From assembly GCA_002506645.1 (NCBI GenBank), contig DAXY01000118.1:5482-14569 (forward strand): a stretch of DNA of 9,088 bases, in the 5' to 3' direction. Source of the DNA: Vulcanisaeta distributa (GTDB lineage: Archaea > Thermoproteota > Thermoprotei > Thermoproteales > Thermocladiaceae). This document shows positions 6,823 to 9,088 of the stretch, piece after piece. The notes under the pieces are model-generated. The model searched no databases, was not told the origin of the DNA, and saw nothing but the letters and a program-made list of their open reading frames with translations. Made by a program: the position numbers and the translations under genes. Within the stretch, counting starts at the first letter, position 1, and each line of letters opens with the position of its first letter.

Positions 6823-7366
6823 AGCGGCTCGTGACCATGCTCACGACGTAATTGGTGGCATCATTACGGAGGTCCACAACCCTCACCGGCAATTCATCAA
6901 CCCTAACCCCCCTGGCCATGATAATGGTTGCCAAGACGCTGGCGATCATTGCGGCATTACCACCAACCCTAGCCCTAACCCTACCCGCTAATGCGGATAA
7001 CTCCTGGTCAAGCTCCACGGAGTCCCCATCGCTGAGTAGGCCGTTGGTTATTAAGTAATTAATGAACCAGGAATACACGTAATCGAGGACCCTATCCCTC
7101 GCAATACCGTACTTAGTACCAACCTTATTGGCTATGCCGTATGGGTCGAGTAGGAACACAAGGCCGTTTATTGGCAACCCCCTCTTGATCGTACTTACCA
7201 CGCAGGATACCTTACCCCTCATCTCCCTGGTCATGTCCAGGGTGGTTGGGTAGCACCGCTGAAATAACTCGGAGTAGGCCCTATCAACATTGCCTGGCGC
7301 TGCGGCTACATAACCCACGGTGCCTAAGTCCCAACGCGGCATTGCGAGGCCAATAACCCTAGCCAC
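6821..7366 (-). CDS. Uncharacterised protein, 181 residues
   Basis: I do not recognise this gene with confidence. It is soluble, with no signal peptide or clear membrane segment. The N-terminus MARVIGLAMPRWDLGTVGYV is strand-like with a Gly/Ala loop (AAAPGN). The middle has MRGKVSCVVSTIKRG and a hydrophobic LVFLLDPYG. Near residues 130-150 there is RARVGGNAAMIASVLA, which recalls the GGNA motif of ADP-dependent/ribokinase-like sugar kinases, but the protein is far too short for a whole kinase and has no visible GxGD catalytic end. The start is a GTG at 7366, supported by a TATA-like element centred 25 bases upstream; an ATG at 7342 is possible. It is divergent from the zinc-finger gene and shares its promoter region. 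Its stop lies directly beside the sRNA D box. Likely lineage-specific. Confidence 0.7.
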   Translation of the reverse strand: MARVIGLAMPRWDLGTVGYVAAAPGNVDRAYSELFQRCYPTTLDMTREMRGKVSCVVSTIKRGLPINGLVFLLDPYGIANKVGTKYGIARDRVLDYVYSWFINYLITNGLLSDGDSVELDQELSALAGRVRARVGGNAAMIASVLATIIMARGVRVDELPVRVVDLRNDATNYVVSMVTSR

Positions 7367-7386
7367 ACTTAATTGGGATGTTAGAA

Positions 7387-7395
7387 CTTAAAAAG
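7387..7395. promoter_or_regulatory. Near-palindromic TATA element shared by two divergent genes
   Basis: CTTAAAAAG on the plus strand and CTTTTTAAG on the minus strand. The centre is 28 bases before the ATG at 7419 (plus) and 25 bases before the GTG at 7366 (minus). The 52-base gap holds no second TATA-like site, so one element may serve both directions. Confidence 0.55.
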
Positions 7396-7418
7396 TGAGG
7401 GGTTAGGGTTTCACGACT

Positions 7419-7811
7419 ATGAGTGCCACGGCTAAGGCATTGACTAAGGTGGTTGTCTGCCCAATATGCGATTACATGGGTGAGGACGTTAATAAGGTAG
7501 TTGAGGCAGTGGCGAAGGCGGTACCGAGGCCAAGGCTTAAGTGCCCAAAGTGCGGTGCTGAGGTTGACGCAAGCTCCTTCGTAACCCACATGCGTAGGCA
7601 TGGTAGGGTTGGCGGTAGGACAATAACCTGCGACATATGCGGCGCCAGGTTAAGTGGTGAGGGGGCGTTCCTCCGGCACATGAAGGAGCACCTAATAGCT
7701 TCGGTTAGGCGTAACGGCATGGACATTTACTACTGCCTAGTCTGCGGTCAGGAGTTCATCACTAAGAACTCGGCGATCACGCACCTAATGAAGAGGCATA
7801 GCCTTGAGTGA
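7419..7811 (+). CDS. C2H2 zinc-finger protein with three fingers
   Basis: 130 residues, small and basic. Three C2H2 fingers: C42-x2-C45-x11-H57-x3-H61, C71-x2-C74-x12-H87-x3-H91 and C106-x2-C109-x12-H122-x4-H127. Fingers 2 and 3 have the aromatic/leucine positions of classic fingers (AFLRH, FITKNSAITH). An extra CPIC (14-17) lies before finger 1, with a helical stretch EDVNKVVEAVAKAV between them, so CPIC and CPKC could form a zinc ribbon instead of finger 1 being a plain C2H2 unit. Binding of DNA or RNA is the family expectation; the target is unknown. The ATG at 7419 lies 28 bases after a TATA centre. The stop is 6 bases before carS, so the two are probably co-transcribed. Confidence 0.88.
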   Translation: MSATAKALTKVVVCPICDYMGEDVNKVVEAVAKAVPRPRLKCPKCGAEVDASSFVTHMRRHGRVGGRTITCDICGARLSGEGAFLRHMKEHLIASVRRNGMDIYYCLVCGQEFITKNSAITHLMKRHSLE

Positions 7812-7817
7812 TTTGTC

Positions 7818-8357
7818 GTGGGATTGCCCTGGGACTTCGTGATTACGTTATTAATTATTTGGCCGCCTTACGTGGCCAATGCGACGCCCGTGGTGGCTGG
7901 TAGGATTTTTAGGCGGAGGACGCCCATTGACTTCGGTAGGAACTTCATCGATGGTAGGAGGGTCTTCGGTGATGGTAAGACGTACGAGGGCTTCATCACC
8001 GGGCTCCTGGCCGGCTTCGTGATTGGGGAGGTTACCTACATCGCAGTGTCGAGCGCCGTGGACATAGCCCCCGAGTTGCCGAGGCCGTTGACGGTCCTCA
8101 TAATGTGCCTCGCCGCCCTACTCGGTGATTTACTAGGCGCATTCATTAAGAGGAGGCTTGGCCTACCCCGCGGAGCGCCCGCGCCATTGCTTGACCAACT
8201 CGATTTCCTACTCGCGGCCCTGCTGGCCCTGTGGTTAATCCAGCCAAGCATCTTGAAGCCAATCTACGTGGTCATTGCGGTGGCCATAACACCACCGATA
8301 CACCTCGCCACAAACGCCATAGCCTACCTACTCGGACTTAAGAGGGAGCCGTGGTGA
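7818..8357 (+). CDS. carS: CDP-archaeol synthase (CarS)
   Basis: Integral membrane CTP:archaetidate cytidylyltransferase (DUF46 family) that turns digeranylgeranylglyceryl phosphate and CTP into CDP-archaeol, the branch point for polar head groups. 179 residues, as usual. Family motifs seen: DFGRNFIDGRRVFGDGKT (38-55), GDLLGAFIKRR (103-113), GLPRGAPAPLLDQLDF (115-130) and PPIHLATN (159-166). There are about five hydrophobic segments: about 6-28, 59-80, 91-111, 128-146 and 147-172. The start is a GTG at 7818 (MGLPWDF), with GTGAT five bases upstream as a weak Shine-Dalgarno that overlaps the stop of the zinc-finger gene. No promoter of its own was seen, so it depends on the zinc-finger transcript. 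The UbiA-type enzyme for the preceding lipid step lies 340 bases downstream on the other strand. Confidence 0.95.
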   Translation: MGLPWDFVITLLIIWPPYVANATPVVAGRIFRRRTPIDFGRNFIDGRRVFGDGKTYEGFITGLLAGFVIGEVTYIAVSSAVDIAPELPRPLTVLIMCLAALLGDLLGAFIKRRLGLPRGAPAPLLDQLDFLLAALLALWLIQPSILKPIYVVIAVAITPPIHLATNAIAYLLGLKREPW

Positions 8358-8370
8358 TTGTGTAATTAAC

Positions 8371-8379
8371 TTTATAAAT
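8371..8379 (+). promoter_or_regulatory. TATA box of atpF
   Basis: TTTATAAAT in the 42-base gap after carS, centred 25 bases before the GTG at 8400. It is the best TATA match in the window and supports a leaderless atpF mRNA, separate from carS. Confidence 0.8.
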
Positions 8380-8399
8380 TTCCGTTAAGGCGCCGGCCC

Positions 8400-8699
8400 G
8401 TGCGTGCCATAGTACTTGGTGATGAGCACACGGTCTACACCTTCAGGCTGCTTGGGTTTGAGGGTAGGGTGGTTAGTGATGGTGAGGACGTGCTGGCGAT
8501 TATTAAGGAGTTGAGCGTTGAGGAGGGCGTCGGCGCCATATTAATTACGAGCAACCTCGCCGATAGAGTTAGGGAGGAATTCGATAAGTTGAGGATGAGG
8601 ATGAGGAAGCCCATGCTCATTGAAATACCGTCACTCAAGGAGGCCAGGTTTAAGGAGGTGAATTACCTGGCCATACTCAGGGGAGTCCTCGGCATCTAG
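8400..8699 (+). CDS. atpF: A-type ATP synthase subunit F (central stalk)
   Basis: Small Rossmann-like subunit of the rotating central axle, bound to subunit D. 99 residues, the normal size. The N-terminus MRAIVLGDEHTVYTFRLLGFEG carries the family pattern GDExTVxxFRLxG. A second strand AILITSNLADRVREEFDKL and MLIEIPSLKEARF, with the conserved EIPS stretch, follow; the end is helical. The start is a GTG at 8400, fixed by the TATA box 25 bases upstream. It is a single-gene unit about 4 kb from atpE/atpA and on the other strand, so the ATP synthase genes are dispersed. The stop overlaps that of the UbiA gene. Confidence 0.93.
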   Translation: MRAIVLGDEHTVYTFRLLGFEGRVVSDGEDVLAIIKELSVEEGVGAILITSNLADRVREEFDKLRMRMRKPMLIEIPSLKEARFKEVNYLAILRGVLGI

Positions 8700-9088
8700 C
8701 GAAGCATCATCAACAACGCGAATAATAAGTACGCAATTATTGTGACCGACATCGCCCCCAACGCCGCGACCCTGAACCTACCCATGTAATTAACGTTCCT
8801 AAGGAGCGCCGCGGATACGTACGCGAGCATCACGTCAGTAATAAACACACCAATCGCCAGAACAATCCCGTAGGCCTCACGGAGCGCGTAGATGATTATC
8901 AACGGCGACACAGCCACGGCGGCCAACGTGAAAATCACCGCCAGGGTTACGGCCGCCCTAACCCCGTATACGTTGGCCACGGTCCTAACGCCAACCTTCA
9001 CATCACCGGCAACATCAATGGCGCCCTTAACCAACTCCCTACCCATGGTGGCGAGGAATGAGGTTATGAATAGTAGATACGGTAGGTT
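8696..9088 (-). CDS. ubiA: UbiA-family prenyltransferase, probable digeranylgeranylglyceryl phosphate synthase (5' end outside the window)
   Basis: The C-terminal 130 residues of a membrane prenyltransferase; the N-terminal half, with the first Asp-rich motif, is outside the window. The visible part begins NLPYLLFITSFLATMGREL and has the second Asp-rich motif as D-V-A-G-D in LVKGAIDVAGDVKVGVRTVA, the signature of UbiA enzymes that bind Mg-prenyl diphosphate. Three hydrophobic segments follow (LAVIFTLAAVAVSPLIIIYA, IVLAIGVFITDVMLAYVSAA, VAALGAMSVTIIAYLLFALL). In archaea this subtype adds the second geranylgeranyl group to geranylgeranylglyceryl phosphate, the step just before CarS. Other UbiA enzymes (quinone or heme pathways) are possible, but the GRELVKGxxDxxGD pattern and the nearby carS favour the lipid role. 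The frame is open through the window edge, so the internal ATG at 9046 is not the start. The gene is convergent with atpF. Confidence 0.88.
   Translation of the reverse strand, partial: NLPYLLFITSFLATMGRELVKGAIDVAGDVKVGVRTVANVYGVRAAVTLAVIFTLAAVAVSPLIIIYALREAYGIVLAIGVFITDVMLAYVSAALLRNVNYMGRFRVAALGAMSVTIIAYLLFALLMMLR

Noticed and set aside
7359..7601. Minus-strand frame of 80 residues across the promoter gap and the zinc-finger gene
   Set aside because: It crosses the shared promoter and the zinc-finger cysteine codons; no homology or start signal seen.
8417..8424. GGTGATGA near the atpF start as a second C box
   Set aside because: No D', C' or D box follows at guide distance, and the bases encode the conserved GDE motif of subunit F.
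1..9088. CRISPR array, insertion sequence, prophage or defence system
   Set aside because: No direct repeats with spacers, transposase or phage genes; gene content and composition look like ordinary chromosomal core.

Overview
The window reads as chromosomal DNA from a hyperthermophilic crenarchaeon, most likely Thermoproteales-like (Vulcanisaeta/Caldivirga/Thermocladium/Pyrobaculum group). The reasons are an archaeal A-type ATP synthase, archaeal ribosomal proteins next to an RNase P protein (Rpp29), two archaeal ether-lipid enzymes, a C/D box guide RNA, AGG/CCT-rich codon use, many GTG starts, and TATA boxes centred about 25-28 bases before start codons (leaderless mRNAs). The genus is an inference. 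No mobile element, CRISPR array, tRNA or rRNA was found.

Layout. The minus strand holds the 3'-truncated cysS (1-1367). Divergent from it is a winged-helix protein with a cysteine cluster (1480-2052), which ends tail-to-tail against atpA. A minus-strand block then runs, from upstream to downstream: two zinc-ribbon/OB-fold (DUF35) proteins (6690 to 5705), then rps3-rpl29-rnp1-atpE-atpA (5654 to 2054). Further upstream is an unrecognised 181-residue minus-strand gene (6821-7366). At its 3' end, on the plus strand, lies a C/D box sRNA with its own TATA box (6771-6822). On the plus strand follow a three-finger C2H2 protein and carS (7419-8357), then atpF (8400-8699). The 3' part of a UbiA-family prenyltransferase (8696-9088, minus) closes the window and shares a CTAG with the atpF stop.

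How the genes fit together. Three themes recur. Translation and RNA processing are represented by CysRS, S3, L29, the RNase P protein and the rRNA methylation guide. Energy is represented by A-ATPase subunits A, E and F, with F in a separate unit from A and E. Membrane ether-lipid synthesis is represented by the UbiA prenyltransferase (adds the second geranylgeranyl chain) and CarS (makes CDP-archaeol); the DUF35 pair may belong with the mevalonate branch. Gaps between genes are short and mostly filled by promoters. No stretch above 300 bases lacks a gene.

The most interesting non-protein item is the C/D box sRNA. Its box spacing is textbook, and from memory both guides appear to match neighbouring parts of one conserved segment of 23S rRNA domain IV. 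I saw no clearly new multi-gene system.
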